This document shows positions 35,775 to 46,211 of a stretch of 64,000 bases of DNA, piece by piece (the first letter of the stretch is position 1; every line of letters starts with the position of its first letter). Under the pieces are notes generated by a model, which was not told the DNA's origin, searched no databases, and saw only the letters and a program-made list of their open reading frames with translations. Source of the DNA: Competibacter_A sp002352125 (GTDB lineage: Bacteria; Pseudomonadota; Gammaproteobacteria; Competibacterales; Competibacteraceae); the NCBI GenBank assembly GCA_035441325.1, contig DAOROA010000006.1, forward strand, positions 36,572-100,571. The letters are read 5' to 3'. A program made the position numbers and the translations under genes.

Positions 35775-36602
35775 TCAACGCACCACCAGCCTCGCCAACA
35801 TAAACACCGCTACCGCCACGATCATCCCGGCAAACAGCTTTTGCAGGGTAGGTCCGGCGATGCGCCGCCCTACGGCGATGCCCAGCGTCATGCCGCCCAA
35901 ACCGCCCAGCACGAAGCCGACGGTGATGCTGACATCCAGCCGGTGACCGGCGATGACATGGGACAGCAACCCGATCGCGCTAATGATGGCGATCACCCAC
36001 AGCGAGGTGGCGACCGCCCGCCGCATCGGCAGCGAAGCCACCAGCACCAGCGCCGGCACGATCAGAAAGCCGCCGCCCACGCCGAACAGCCCGGACAGCA
36101 AGCCGGTCGCGGAGCCGGCCAGCGCCAGCCGGACCGCGCAGCGCGAGGTGAATTGCAGCCGGCCAGCAGGATCGTAGCGGCAGACGGGGCCGGCATTGTC
36201 GTCGCTGGGGTCGGCGCCGGCGCGGACGATGCGGGTTTCCTCCGGCCGGCGGTTGGCTTGCCGCCACATGCGCAACGCTATCCCCAGCATCAGCAACGCG
36301 AAACCCGTCAAGAGCGCGGATTCCGAAAAGCGGGGACTCAGCCAGGCACCCAGCGGCGCGCCGATGATCCCGGACAAGCCGAAGATGACGGCGATCCGGT
36401 ATTCGGCTTGGCCATCGCGCCAGCGCGCCAAGCCACCGCCCAGCGCGGTCGCGCCCACCGCCGCCAGCGAGATGACCACCGCCGCGTGCGCCGGTACCTG
36501 AAGTCCGTACACCAGCAAAGGTACGGCGAACACGGAACCGCCGCCGCCGGTTAGGCCCAGCGCAAAGCCGATGATCAGACCGAACAGCAGACTGAGGATC
36601 AT
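35775..36602 (-). CDS. TauE/SafE family anion exporter
   Basis: The 275-residue inner-membrane protein has about eight hydrophobic segments in two halves. Each half has the family's glycine-rich motif: ALGLTGGGGSVFAVPLLVY at the N-terminus and LLSGLFGVGGGFLIVPALVL in the second half. TauE/SafE proteins export sulfite, sulfoacetate or related small anions. It lies 23 bp downstream of the PhzF-like gene on the same strand. Confidence 0.87.
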   Translation of the reverse strand: MILSLLFGLIIGFALGLTGGGGSVFAVPLLVYGLQVPAHAAVVISLAAVGATALGGGLARWRDGQAEYRIAVIFGLSGIIGAPLGAWLSPRFSESALLTGFALLMLGIALRMWRQANRRPEETRIVRAGADPSDDNAGPVCRYDPAGRLQFTSRCAVRLALAGSATGLLSGLFGVGGGFLIVPALVLVASLPMRRAVATSLWVIAIISAIGLLSHVIAGHRLDVSITVGFVLGGLGGMTLGIAVGRRIAGPTLQKLFAGMIVAVAVFMLARLVVR

Positions 36603-36625
36603 GGCGCGTTATCTTTTGAATTGGA

Positions 36626-37414
36626 TCAGATATCGATCTCGATTTCCGCTTCCATGAACGTGACCGCCCGGCCCGCCAACTTGACCCGGTCACCCTGCAA
36701 TTCGCATTCGAGTTCCCCGCCACGCTTGGAAACCTGCCGCGCCGACAGGCGGTTTTTCCCCAGCCGGGCCGCCCAATACGGCGTCAGCTCGCAGTGGGCC
36801 GAACCCGTCACGGGATCTTCGAGGATACCGAATTTGGGCACGAAATAGCGGCTGACGAAATCCCTGTCCCGTCCCGGCGCCGTCACGATCACGCCTTGCC
36901 GTTCCAGGCGCCGCAGCTTTTCAAAATCCGGGGCGATAGCGCGAACGCGCGCTTCCGACTCGAACACGCAAATGTAGTTGACGGCTGCCAGCGTTTCGAC
37001 GGGTTGACAACCCAAGCCTTCGACGAGCAGATCGGGCGTGGCACAAGGCTTTGGCGGTAAAGCGGGAAAATCCATCACCAACAACGATCCTTGCCGCTCT
37101 ACAAACAGTTTTCCGCCGCGCGTCTCGAACGCGATGACCGGTTGCCGGTAGCCCAGAATCTCGAACAATACATGAGCGGTCGCCAAGGTGGCGTGACCGC
37201 ATAAATCCACTTCGGCGACCGGCGTGAACCAGCGCAGATGAAAACCGGTAGGAGAGGGCACGAAAAAAGCGGTTTCGGACAGATTGTTTTCCTCGGCGAT
37301 GGCCTGGAGGATGCGATCTTCCAGCCAGGTATCGAGCGGAACCACTGCCGCCGGGTTGCCCTCGAACACGCGTGCCGCGAACGCATCGATTTGATATTGC
37401 TTGAGTCTTGTCAT
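36626..37414 (-). CDS. PhzF-family isomerase
   Basis: The 262-residue protein has the PhzF fold: it begins YQIDAFAARVFEGNPAAVV, has the catalytic Glu in NNLSETAFF (about residue 46), the FTPVAEVDLCGHATLA motif, and a second-half DPVTGSAHCELTPYWA. PhzF relatives isomerise or epimerise small substrates; few have a known physiological role. An AGGA site precedes the start. It is 23 bp behind the threonine-dehydratase gene and 23 bp before the TauE-like gene, so the three are probably co-transcribed. Confidence 0.88.
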   Translation of the reverse strand: MTRLKQYQIDAFAARVFEGNPAAVVPLDTWLEDRILQAIAEENNLSETAFFVPSPTGFHLRWFTPVAEVDLCGHATLATAHVLFEILGYRQPVIAFETRGGKLFVERQGSLLVMDFPALPPKPCATPDLLVEGLGCQPVETLAAVNYICVFESEARVRAIAPDFEKLRRLERQGVIVTAPGRDRDFVSRYFVPKFGILEDPVTGSAHCELTPYWAARLGKNRLSARQVSKRGGELECELQGDRVKLAGRAVTFMEAEIEIDI

Positions 37415-37437
37415 GTGGCATTCCTACGTGATCGAGA

Positions 37438-38415
37438 TCAGATTTCGACTGGGCCAGCGTCCTTGGCGAGCACGGCGGCATACGTTTGCCGGTCCACGTT
37501 GCCGCCAGATAGCACTATCGCAACTCGACGGCCCACGATTCGCGATTTTTCCTGAAGGGCGGCAGCCAGCCCGGCGGCGCCCGCGCCTTCGGCGACGTTG
37601 TGAGTACACTCGAACAGCAGGCGCATCGCGGCAGCGATCTCGTCGTCGGTGACTTGAACGATGCGATCCACTCCGCGCCAGATCGTCTCCAGCGCCCCGG
37701 GTTCCGGCGTGCGGCAGGCCATGCCGTCGGCGATTTGCGTGGTGACGGGATGTTCGACCAAACGTCGCGCCGCGAAGGAATGGGCATAGGCCGGCGCTTG
37801 GGCGGATACGACTCCGACGATTTCGGTCTTCAAACCCAAGGCATCCCGGGCGGCGATCATCCCGCAAATTCCCGAGCCGAGCCCGATCGGCACATACGCA
37901 ACATCGATATCGGGAACGGCCCGCAGGAGTTCCAAACTGTAGGTGGCTACTCCGCTCACCAGCAGCCGGTGAAAGGACGGTACCAGATGCAGTTCCCGCT
38001 CGCCGGCCAACGTTTGCGCATATTCGCGGGCGGCTTGAAAATCGTCGCCGCGCTCGATCAATTCGACGCCCAGCGCCCGCATGGCGGCATTTTTCTCCAA
38101 GCTGTTGCCGTGGGGCACGACGATGATCGCCGGGATCCCGAACCGCCGCGCCGCGTAACCCACCGATTGACCGTGATTGCCGCGCGTGGCGCTGATGACG
38201 CCTTTGATGCCCGGAGCGGATCGGGCAAGCTGGTCGAAGTAGACCAGCCCGCCGCGAATCTTGAAAGCGCCGACCGGGGTGTGGTTTTCGTGTTTGATCC
38301 AGATTTCCGTGCCGAGCCGCTCGCAGAGCAAAGGCCATCGATATTGTGGCGTGGGCGGGATGACGGCGTAGACGGTCCGGCCGGCGGATTCGAGTTCGTT
38401 CAGGGTGAGTTGCAT
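37438..38415 (-). CDS. Threonine/serine dehydratase-like PLP enzyme
   Basis: The 325-residue type II PLP enzyme should deaminate threonine or serine to the 2-oxo acid. The PLP lysine is in HTPVGAFKIRGGLVYF, the phosphate-binding loop is a glycine-rich IGLGSGICGM, and SGGNVD near the C-terminus contacts the cofactor. It lacks the regulatory ACT-like domain of IlvA and so is closer to catabolic or SDS-type dehydratases. The ATG at 38415 fits the family; the frame stays open further upstream to 38496. It is preceded by the icd terminator. Confidence 0.88.
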   Translation of the reverse strand: MQLTLNELESAGRTVYAVIPPTPQYRWPLLCERLGTEIWIKHENHTPVGAFKIRGGLVYFDQLARSAPGIKGVISATRGNHGQSVGYAARRFGIPAIIVVPHGNSLEKNAAMRALGVELIERGDDFQAAREYAQTLAGERELHLVPSFHRLLVSGVATYSLELLRAVPDIDVAYVPIGLGSGICGMIAARDALGLKTEIVGVVSAQAPAYAHSFAARRLVEHPVTTQIADGMACRTPEPGALETIWRGVDRIVQVTDDEIAAAMRLLFECTHNVAEGAGAAGLAAALQEKSRIVGRRVAIVLSGGNVDRQTYAAVLAKDAGPVEI

Positions 38416-38494
38416 GGCAGCAGTCCGCGCCCTCCGGGGCGGCGATTGGGAGGTTGGTCGCCGCGCTCCGCTAGCAAGCTGAATGTTCGGAATC

Positions 38495-38541
38495 AAAAAG
38501 CGGCGTTCCCGCCCGGTTTCGAACCGTGACGCGAACGCCGC
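38495..38541 (-). terminator. Rho-independent terminator downstream of icd
   Basis: On the minus strand a 9-bp stem GCGGCGTTC (38541-38533) pairs with GAACGCCGC (38508-38500). TTTTT follows at once (38499-38495). It begins about 30 bp after the icd stop, and a second smaller GCCGCC/GGCGGC hairpin precedes it. Confidence 0.75.
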
Positions 38542-38571
38542 CTTGGTTTTTGGCGGCAGCCGACGATTAGA

Positions 38572-40338
<1,767 letters not shown>

Positions 40339-40522
40339 GAACCCTCCTGACGCTTATGGTTTCCACAGGGGTGCTTGATCGGTGCAGCGCGTGACGTGCT
40401 TGTTAGGTGCTGCGTTCGACTCGAAAAAATCGCACATTAAGCTACACGCAAACGCTTTTTCTGTCCACGATGACCGGATGGGCGGAGCTGCATCCGCAGT
40501 GGCTAAGTTTCAGGGTATCGCC

Positions 40523-41452
40523 ATGACTCTAAACGAATTGCGCTATATCGTCGCCGTTGCCCGCGAGCGGCACTTCGGTCGCGCCGCCGAAGCATGCTAT
40601 ATCAGCCAGCCCACCTTGAGCGTAGCGGTGCGCAAGCTGGAGGACGAGCTGGGCGTGGCGCTGTTCGAGCGTGCGCCCAGCGAGGTGACGGTAACGCCGG
40701 TTGGCCGGCGCATCGTCGAGCAGGCCCAGCGCGTGCTGGAAGAAGCCGCCACCATCAAGCGGCTCGCCAGCCAAGGCCAGGACGAACTGGCCGGGATGCT
40801 GCGATTGGGCGTCATCTACACCATCGGACCTTATCTGTTGCCGCACCTGATCCCGCGCTTGCGCCGCCGGGCGCCCAACATGCCGTTGCAGATCGAAGAA
40901 AACTATACGGCGGCGTTGAGCGAACGGCTCAAAGATGGCGAATTGGACGTGCTGATCCTATCGCTGCCGTTCGAGGAACCGGGGGTATCGACGCGGTCGG
41001 TGTACGAAGAGCCATTCGTGGTCTTGGTGCCGGTGGGTCATCCGCTGGAGCGGATAGAAGTGATCGACCCACCGACTCTGGCCCAGCAGGACTTGCTGCT
41101 GCTGGGTCCCGGCCACTGTTTTCGGGATCAGGTTTTGCGATTCTGCCCGGAGTGCAACCAGTTGAGCGTGACTTCGGACAATATGCAGAGGACGTTGGAA
41201 GGCAGCTCGCTGGAGACTATCCGCCTGATGGTGGCGACCGGCATGGGCATCACCGTTTTGCCTTATACGTCGGTCAGCGGTTACGCGCAGGTCGGCGATT
41301 TGCTCAGCGTCCGGCCGTTTTCCGTGCCGGCACCCACGCGGGTTGTAGCGCTGGCTTGGCGCAAAAGCTTCCCGCGCCAGCGGGTCATCGATCTGCTGTT
41401 CGAGGCTATTCGGGCCTGCCCGCTGGGCGAGGCGGTTCGGCTGTTGGAGTAG
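40523..41452 (+). CDS. oxyR: Hydrogen-peroxide sensor OxyR
   Basis: The 309-residue LysR-type regulator has an N-terminal winged helix (MTLNELRYIVAVARERHFGR, with YISQPTLSVAVRKLE). Its two redox cysteines fall at Cys199 and Cys208 (GHCFRDQVLRFCPE), exactly the E. coli OxyR positions, so it should form the activating disulfide in response to H2O2. The ATG at 40523 was chosen by homology; the frame extends upstream to 40382. It diverges from icd across about 185 bp. Its 3' end overlaps trmO on the other strand by 47 bp. Confidence 0.95.
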   Translation: MTLNELRYIVAVARERHFGRAAEACYISQPTLSVAVRKLEDELGVALFERAPSEVTVTPVGRRIVEQAQRVLEEAATIKRLASQGQDELAGMLRLGVIYTIGPYLLPHLIPRLRRRAPNMPLQIEENYTAALSERLKDGELDVLILSLPFEEPGVSTRSVYEEPFVVLVPVGHPLERIEVIDPPTLAQQDLLLLGPGHCFRDQVLRFCPECNQLSVTSDNMQRTLEGSSLETIRLMVATGMGITVLPYTSVSGYAQVGDLLSVRPFSVPAPTRVVALAWRKSFPRQRVIDLLFEAIRACPLGEAVRLLE

Positions 41453-42152
41453 GCGCGAAGTTCGGGATGATTTCCGTCACGTACACCGCGCCGCTGCGCA
41501 TTTCCCAGCGCACGTTGCAATCGTATAGCTTCATGCCGTAACGCTTCGGCGCGGGGTCGGTTCGCTCGTAGGCCGGGCGAGGGTCTTGACGCAGGATTTG
41601 GACGATCAGTTCGCGCAAATCGCCGGTTGGCCATGTCGCGCAAAACGCTGTTGCCGCTGGGCTGAATTCGACCGCCAATTCCGATGCCGGCCTTTCGGGC
41701 GCGAACCCGCTCGTCGCATTCGGAATGCAGTCGGCGTAGGGCAGATAGGGTTTAATGTCCAGCACCGGTGTTCCGTCCAGCAAATCTACCCCGCTCAAAT
41801 GCAGGACCACGCAACCGGCGTCGATCGCGATCCGGTCTAGCGCCACCGCCGACAGGCCGATGGCATTGGGCCGGAACGGGGAACGGGTGGCAAACACGCC
41901 CAGTCTTCGGTTGCCGCCCAGGCGCGGCGGGCGTACCGTCGGTTGCCAGCGGCCGGCCGGCATGCCGTGAAACACGAATACCAGCCACAGGTGCGAGAAG
42001 CCCTCCAATCCGCGCATTGCCGCCGGCTGATTGTATGGCGGTAACATTTGTAGCGTCGCCCGCGCTGCCGGCGCTAACCCCGCTTGGCGCGGAATCCCAA
42101 ACTTTTCGCCAAAACAGGAACGAACGATGCCGATGGGTGCGAGTTGAAACAC
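41406..42152 (-). CDS. trmO: tRNA (t6A37) N6-methyltransferase TrmO
   Basis: The 248-residue protein has the TrmO/TsaA beta-barrel fold and should methylate t6A37 of threonine tRNA using SAM. Motifs include IGIVRSCFGEKFGIPRQ at the N-terminus, FSHLWLVFVFH, ATRSPFRPNAIGLSAV and GTPVLDIKPYLPYADC. The start is a GTG directly after the corA stop, so the two genes are coupled. The C-terminus overlaps the 3' end of oxyR by 47 bp. Confidence 0.93.
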   Translation of the reverse strand: MFQLAPIGIVRSCFGEKFGIPRQAGLAPAARATLQMLPPYNQPAAMRGLEGFSHLWLVFVFHGMPAGRWQPTVRPPRLGGNRRLGVFATRSPFRPNAIGLSAVALDRIAIDAGCVVLHLSGVDLLDGTPVLDIKPYLPYADCIPNATSGFAPERPASELAVEFSPAATAFCATWPTGDLRELIVQILRQDPRPAYERTDPAPKRYGMKLYDCNVRWEMRSGAVYVTEIIPNFAPTPTAEPPRPAGRPE

Positions 42153-43124
42153 TTACAGCCACCCGGATTTTTTAAGGTAGCGGTATAAAAAGAGGCAGAT
42201 GATCCCCACGCTGCCCATCACGGCGGGATAACCATACGTCCATTCGATCTCGGGGAACCAGCCTTTGAAATTCATGCCGTAAATGCTGAACACCATGGTC
42301 GGAATCGCCAGTAGCGCGCCCCAACCGGCCAGTTTCTTGGTGGCCTCGTTCTGGCGGGCCGCGCCGAGGGAGAGACTGATCTGCAGGGCGAGCGCCAGTG
42401 TTTCCCGGATGGTTTCTATCGCCTCGTTGATGCGTAGCGCGTGGTCGTGGACATCGCGGAAATAGGGCCGGATGTCGTCGGAAATTTGGCTGTCAAATAC
42501 GTCGGTCAGCAGATAGTTGCACACTTCGGTCAACGGCGCTGCAGCGCGGCGCAGCTCGACCAGATCGCGTTTGAGCTCGTAGAGGCGGCTGATGTCTATT
42601 TGATCGAAATCGCCTTTGAAGAACCGCTCTTCCAGCTCCTCCACCGCATCCTCGACGGCGTTGAGAATCGGGAAATAGTTGTCTACCACGAAATCGAGGA
42701 TGGCGTACAACACGAATCCTGGACCCTTGCCAAGCAGGCGTGGGTTGCTTTCGCAGCGCTCTCGCACGGCAGCATAGGGCAGCGAAGCACCGTGCCGCAC
42801 CGACACCAGATAGCGCGGCCCGACGAACAGATGGGTTTCGCCGAAATTTACTTTGCCTTCGTTCGTCTGGGCGGTGCGCAACACCACGAACAAGCAATCA
42901 CCATAAGGTTCGGCTTTGGGCCGCTGATGGGCGTGGTGGGCATCTTCGGCGGCCAGTTCGTGCAAGCCGAACAACTCCTTGACTCGCGCCATCAGCTCTT
43001 CATCCGGTTCGAGCAACCCCAGCCAGACGAAGGCGTCCGCGCGTCCGTGTAACGCCGGAATATCATCGAGCGTGATATTGGGTAGCTTATAGCCGTCGGC
43101 ATAAACGGTGCAATTGACGATCAT
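42153..43124 (-). CDS. corA: CorA-family magnesium/divalent cation channel
   Basis: The 323-residue protein has a large cytoplasmic N-terminal domain and two C-terminal transmembrane helices. The GMN signature is present (STYGMN-type: MVFSIYGMNFKGWFPEIEW) at the end of the first helix, and the protein ends with a basic tail. It conducts Mg2+ and possibly Co2+ or Ni2+ by homopentamer gating. It is followed directly by trmO and diverges from the Rieske gene. Confidence 0.93.
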   Translation of the reverse strand: MIVNCTVYADGYKLPNITLDDIPALHGRADAFVWLGLLEPDEELMARVKELFGLHELAAEDAHHAHQRPKAEPYGDCLFVVLRTAQTNEGKVNFGETHLFVGPRYLVSVRHGASLPYAAVRERCESNPRLLGKGPGFVLYAILDFVVDNYFPILNAVEDAVEELEERFFKGDFDQIDISRLYELKRDLVELRRAAAPLTEVCNYLLTDVFDSQISDDIRPYFRDVHDHALRINEAIETIRETLALALQISLSLGAARQNEATKKLAGWGALLAIPTMVFSIYGMNFKGWFPEIEWTYGYPAVMGSVGIICLFLYRYLKKSGWL

Positions 43125-43235
43125 GGTATCGATCAGCCCTTATAACCATTCAAAAAATGCTATTTTTAAACCTTAAAGGTATTGTGTGAACTACATCCAA
43201 CTTCATCGCATTGTGGCATATTGCAGAGGATCGAG

Positions 43236-43583
43236 ATGGCGCGTCATCGAGTTTGCGGCGAGAACGATATTCCCGTCGGCGGTATGAAAGCTGGCCAAGC
43301 GGGGAACGAGACGATAGTGGTTTTCCGTTTGGACGATGGTTTTTATTCGACCCAGAACCAATGCACTCACTTGTTCGCCTCCTTGCACAAAGGCAAGATC
43401 GTCGAAGGTGGCCAGGTCGAATGCCCGCATCATCGAACCCGTTTCGACATCCGCACCGGCCAGGTAGTGTGCTGGGCCAATCACCCTCCGGGGATACAGG
43501 TGCTGAATTTCTTGCTGGCCAAGAAGGCACTCAAAACCTACCCGGTAGTCATCGAATCGGGCCAAGTGTTCGTGGAGGTTTGA
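43236..43583 (+). CDS. Rieske [2Fe-2S] ferredoxin-like protein
   Basis: The 115-residue soluble protein is a stand-alone Rieske domain. The cluster ligands are Cys43-x-His45 (QCTHL) and Cys63-x2-His66 (ECPHHRTRFD). Small proteins of this type carry electrons to ring-hydroxylating oxygenases or resemble the NirD subunit; no such partner lies nearby. The ATG at 43236 follows an AGAGGA site, while the frame continues upstream without conserved sequence. Confidence 0.88.
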   Translation: MARHRVCGENDIPVGGMKAGQAGNETIVVFRLDDGFYSTQNQCTHLFASLHKGKIVEGGQVECPHHRTRFDIRTGQVVCWANHPPGIQVLNFLLAKKALKTYPVVIESGQVFVEV

Positions 43584-43589
43584 GATGGA

Positions 43590-44294
43590 TCAGCGGGCAT
43601 GGTGGTGCGGTTGAGGTTCCGGCCGGTATGGCTCCTCGCGATCGTGCAAGTGCATTCGGTATTCGACGAAACCCGGACAGTCGTCGAAATGTAGAAATGG
43701 GTTGCCGGCCAGTTGCGCGGTCATGGTCGAAGTCGGGGTGATGCCGTAGTTGTGGCCAGGACGGACGAGTGTGCCGCCCGGTAATCGTTCGCCCAGGCGA
43801 CGCAGCGTGTGATACATCTGTTCAGGATCGCCGCCGCGGAGGTCGCAGCGTCCGCAGCCGAACACAAATAGCGTGTCGCCGGTCAACACTTGGTCGCCCA
43901 ACCGGTAACAGGCGGAACCGGGCGTATGGCCGGGCGTATGTAGAATCTCGATTTCGGTTTCGCCCAGGCGAATACAGTCGCCACCTTCGTGCAAGGTCGG
44001 CAGATCGAGATAGCGGTTCCAGAACGCCGCCTCGGCTTTGAGCAGGTGCAATTGCGCGTCGCTGCGGTTCAACAGGGCTTCGACGCCGTTGATGTGATCG
44101 AAGTGGCTGTGGGTGAGTAAAATGTCGGTAATTTTCAGGCCGTGCCGCTCGGATAAAGCGACGATGCTCGGCACGTCCCAAGCCGGATCCACCACTGCAG
44201 CGCGGTCGCTGGCGCGGTCGTGGATCACATAAATAAAGTTGCGCATTTGCCCCAGTTCCAGGGCATGAATGGTGTAGGGTGGGACGATGGTCAT
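43590..44294 (-). CDS. MBL-fold hydrolase of glyoxalase II type
   Basis: The 234-residue metallo-beta-lactamase-fold protein has the binuclear metal motif LTHSHFDHINGVEA (HxHxDH), HTPGHTPGSACY and GDTLFVFGCGRCDL, and GHNYGITPTSTM at the C-terminal ligand position. This fits hydroxyacylglutathione hydrolases or persulfide dioxygenases. It ends in a histidine-rich tail (PQPHHHAR) that could bind metal. It converges on the Rieske gene with a 6-bp gap. A GGGAG site precedes the start. Confidence 0.87.
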   Translation of the reverse strand: MTIVPPYTIHALELGQMRNFIYVIHDRASDRAAVVDPAWDVPSIVALSERHGLKITDILLTHSHFDHINGVEALLNRSDAQLHLLKAEAAFWNRYLDLPTLHEGGDCIRLGETEIEILHTPGHTPGSACYRLGDQVLTGDTLFVFGCGRCDLRGGDPEQMYHTLRRLGERLPGGTLVRPGHNYGITPTSTMTAQLAGNPFLHFDDCPGFVEYRMHLHDREEPYRPEPQPHHHAR

Positions 44295-44495
44295 CGCGCG
44301 TTCTCCCGGCGAAGAAAGAGCGGCCGCGCAACGCCGATGCTTGGTTTAGCGTGCGTCGTGCGGTCCAAGATAGGTTGTTGGCGGTTGGCCGCGTGGAACA
44401 TAGGGGGGCGCTATTGGCTTGCGATCATGGCCAAGCTAGCGTTTCCGATCAGGTTTTCGGCCTTGGTCGAGCTTTTTTGTGCGGAGAGAGCATTC

Positions 44496-44873
44496 ATGCG
44501 TTTTAGCCTCGAAATCGACGCTAACCGTTATTTTGTCAGAAGTTACGGCCCGGGCTGGGTCAACGTCAACGAGCGGGAAGTCCGCCAGAGTTTGATCGTC
44601 ATGCCGGAACGGTTGGTGACCGATTGGCCGCCGCAAGGTTTTGCCGAATTGGAGGAGATTCATTTTGCAGCGGTCGCCAGCCTGGAGCCCGAGATGGTGG
44701 TGCTGGGCACCGGGAGCCGACAACGATTCCCGCATCCCCAGTTAATCCGGCCGTTGTTGGCGAAAGGCATCGGGGTGGAGGTCATGGATACGGCTGCCGC
44801 CTGCCGTACCTACAACGTCATCATGTTGGAGGGTCGCCGGGTTGCTGCCGTTTTGCTGATGATAACGGATTAG
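44496..44873 (+). CDS. Mth938-like domain protein
   Basis: The 125-residue protein matches the Mth938/NDUFAF3-like fold (DUF498), with the conserved EMVVLGTGSRQRFP segment and a later GIGVEVMDTAAACRTYNVIMLEGRRV. The bacterial function is not established; eukaryotic NDUFAF3 assists complex I assembly. A GGAGAGAG site precedes the ATG at 44496. The frame is open far upstream, but that part is not conserved. It converges on rpoS, with a perfect hairpin between them. Confidence 0.82.
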   Translation: MRFSLEIDANRYFVRSYGPGWVNVNEREVRQSLIVMPERLVTDWPPQGFAELEEIHFAAVASLEPEMVVLGTGSRQRFPHPQLIRPLLAKGIGVEVMDTAAACRTYNVIMLEGRRVAAVLLMITD

Positions 44874-44883
44874 CGCGGCGTTG

Positions 44884-44913
44884 ACCCTTCGTCCGCTTGC
44901 GCGGACGAAGGGT
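44884..44913. terminator. Perfect hairpin between convergent genes (possible bidirectional terminator)
   Basis: A 13-bp perfect stem (ACCCTTCGTCCGC / GCGGACGAAGGGT) with a TTGC loop lies between the Mth938-like gene and the end of rpoS. There is no long T-run. Its position between convergent 3' ends suggests it terminates or protects both transcripts. Confidence 0.55.
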
Positions 44914-44933
44914 GGGAGGAAGCTATTCGGCGC

Positions 44934-45941
44934 TCACAGGAAATCTTGGGAGAACCCTTCGGTTTCCAGAATCTTGCGTAGTCGCCGGAGCGCGTCGATC
45001 TGAATCTGTCGCACCCGCTCGCGGGTCACGCCGATTTCGTTCCCGACCTGTTCCAGGGTGGCTTTTTCTTGTCCACCCAAACCAAAGCGCCGCTTTACCA
45101 CGATCCGCTGTTTGTCGTTCAACTGGTCCAGCCACAGCTCCAGTTTCTTGTTGAGATCGGCATCTTGCAGCAGTTGCGATGGGTCGTGGTTGTTGTCGTC
45201 GGGGATGGCGTCCAGCAGCGAGCGGTCTTCGTCCTTGCCGATGGGCGTATCCACCGAGGTCACCCGCTCGTTGAGCTGGAGCATCCGTTTCACGTCGGCG
45301 GCTGACCGACCCAGCATTTGGGCGATTTCCTCGGCGGTGGGCTCATGGTCCAGCGTTTGCGCCAACTGCCGGGCAGTTCGGAGATAGCCGTTGATTTCTT
45401 TGATGATGTGGATCGGTAGCCGAATAGTGCGGGTCTGGTTCATCAGCGCCCGCTCGATGGTTTGGCGAATCCACCAGGTGGCGTAGGTCGAGAACCGGAA
45501 ACCGCGTTCGGGGTCGAATTTTTCGACGGCGTGAATCAATCCCAGATTGCCTTCCTCGATCAAGTCGAGCAGGCTGAGCCCCCGGTTCATGTAGCGGCGG
45601 GCAATTTTGACCACCAGACGGAGGTTGCTTTCGACCATGCGGTTGCGGGCGCTGGCATCGCCTTGCAACACCCGGCGGGCGTAGTAAACTTCTTCCTGTG
45701 CGGTCAGCAAGGGGGAAAAGCCGATCTCGCTCAGGTACATGCGGGTGGCATCCAGTTCCTCTTGCGTCACCTCCCTGTTGGCGGCGGTAGCCGGCCAAGG
45801 TATTTCCAGATCCTCTCCCTCTGCGATCACCTCGTCCTCGGCGTCTTCCTCCAGTTTATCCTCGTCCAGTAGGGGGTCGTCTATGTGCAGTTCGTCATCG
45901 CACGCAACAGCCTCCAGACAGGCGTTGATCCGTCGGGACAT
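44934..45941 (-). CDS. rpoS: RNA polymerase sigma factor RpoS
   Basis: The 335-residue sigma-38 controls stationary phase and general stress. It has an acidic N-terminal region, region 1.2 (TRMYLSEIGFSPLLTAQEEV), region 2 (MVESNLRLVVKIARRYMNRG, then GLIHAVEKFDPERGFRFSTY and ATWWIRQTIERALMNQTRTI), region 3, and region 4 with the ATLEQVGNEIGVTRERVRQI helix-turn-helix. The ATG at 45941 follows a strong GAGGAGG site; the frame extends upstream but is unconserved. surE lies 270 bp upstream on the same strand. The usual pcm and nlpD genes are absent between them. Confidence 0.96.
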   Translation of the reverse strand: MSRRINACLEAVACDDELHIDDPLLDEDKLEEDAEDEVIAEGEDLEIPWPATAANREVTQEELDATRMYLSEIGFSPLLTAQEEVYYARRVLQGDASARNRMVESNLRLVVKIARRYMNRGLSLLDLIEEGNLGLIHAVEKFDPERGFRFSTYATWWIRQTIERALMNQTRTIRLPIHIIKEINGYLRTARQLAQTLDHEPTAEEIAQMLGRSAADVKRMLQLNERVTSVDTPIGKDEDRSLLDAIPDDNNHDPSQLLQDADLNKKLELWLDQLNDKQRIVVKRRFGLGGQEKATLEQVGNEIGVTRERVRQIQIDALRRLRKILETEGFSQDFL

Positions 45942-46211
45942 CGATAACCTCCTCGACCTGTTTCGCTTGGTGGGTTTTTGTGTTGGCGCTGGGGTAAACG
46001 CCAGCCGCGCCATTTATTGTTCTGGTTAGTCGTGCGGGTGTCGGTGCGAAATCGAGTGACACGCACTTCGCCCCGTGCTCGAAACGCCGGTAAAAACCTT
46101 ATCCTTGTTCCGGACTCCAAGCATTCTTTGATGATAAGCTTTCCGTGCCGGTTGAGTCCACTGGTTTATGTATTCCTAAAAATGGATACGAAAAACCAAC
46201 TATTTTTAAGT

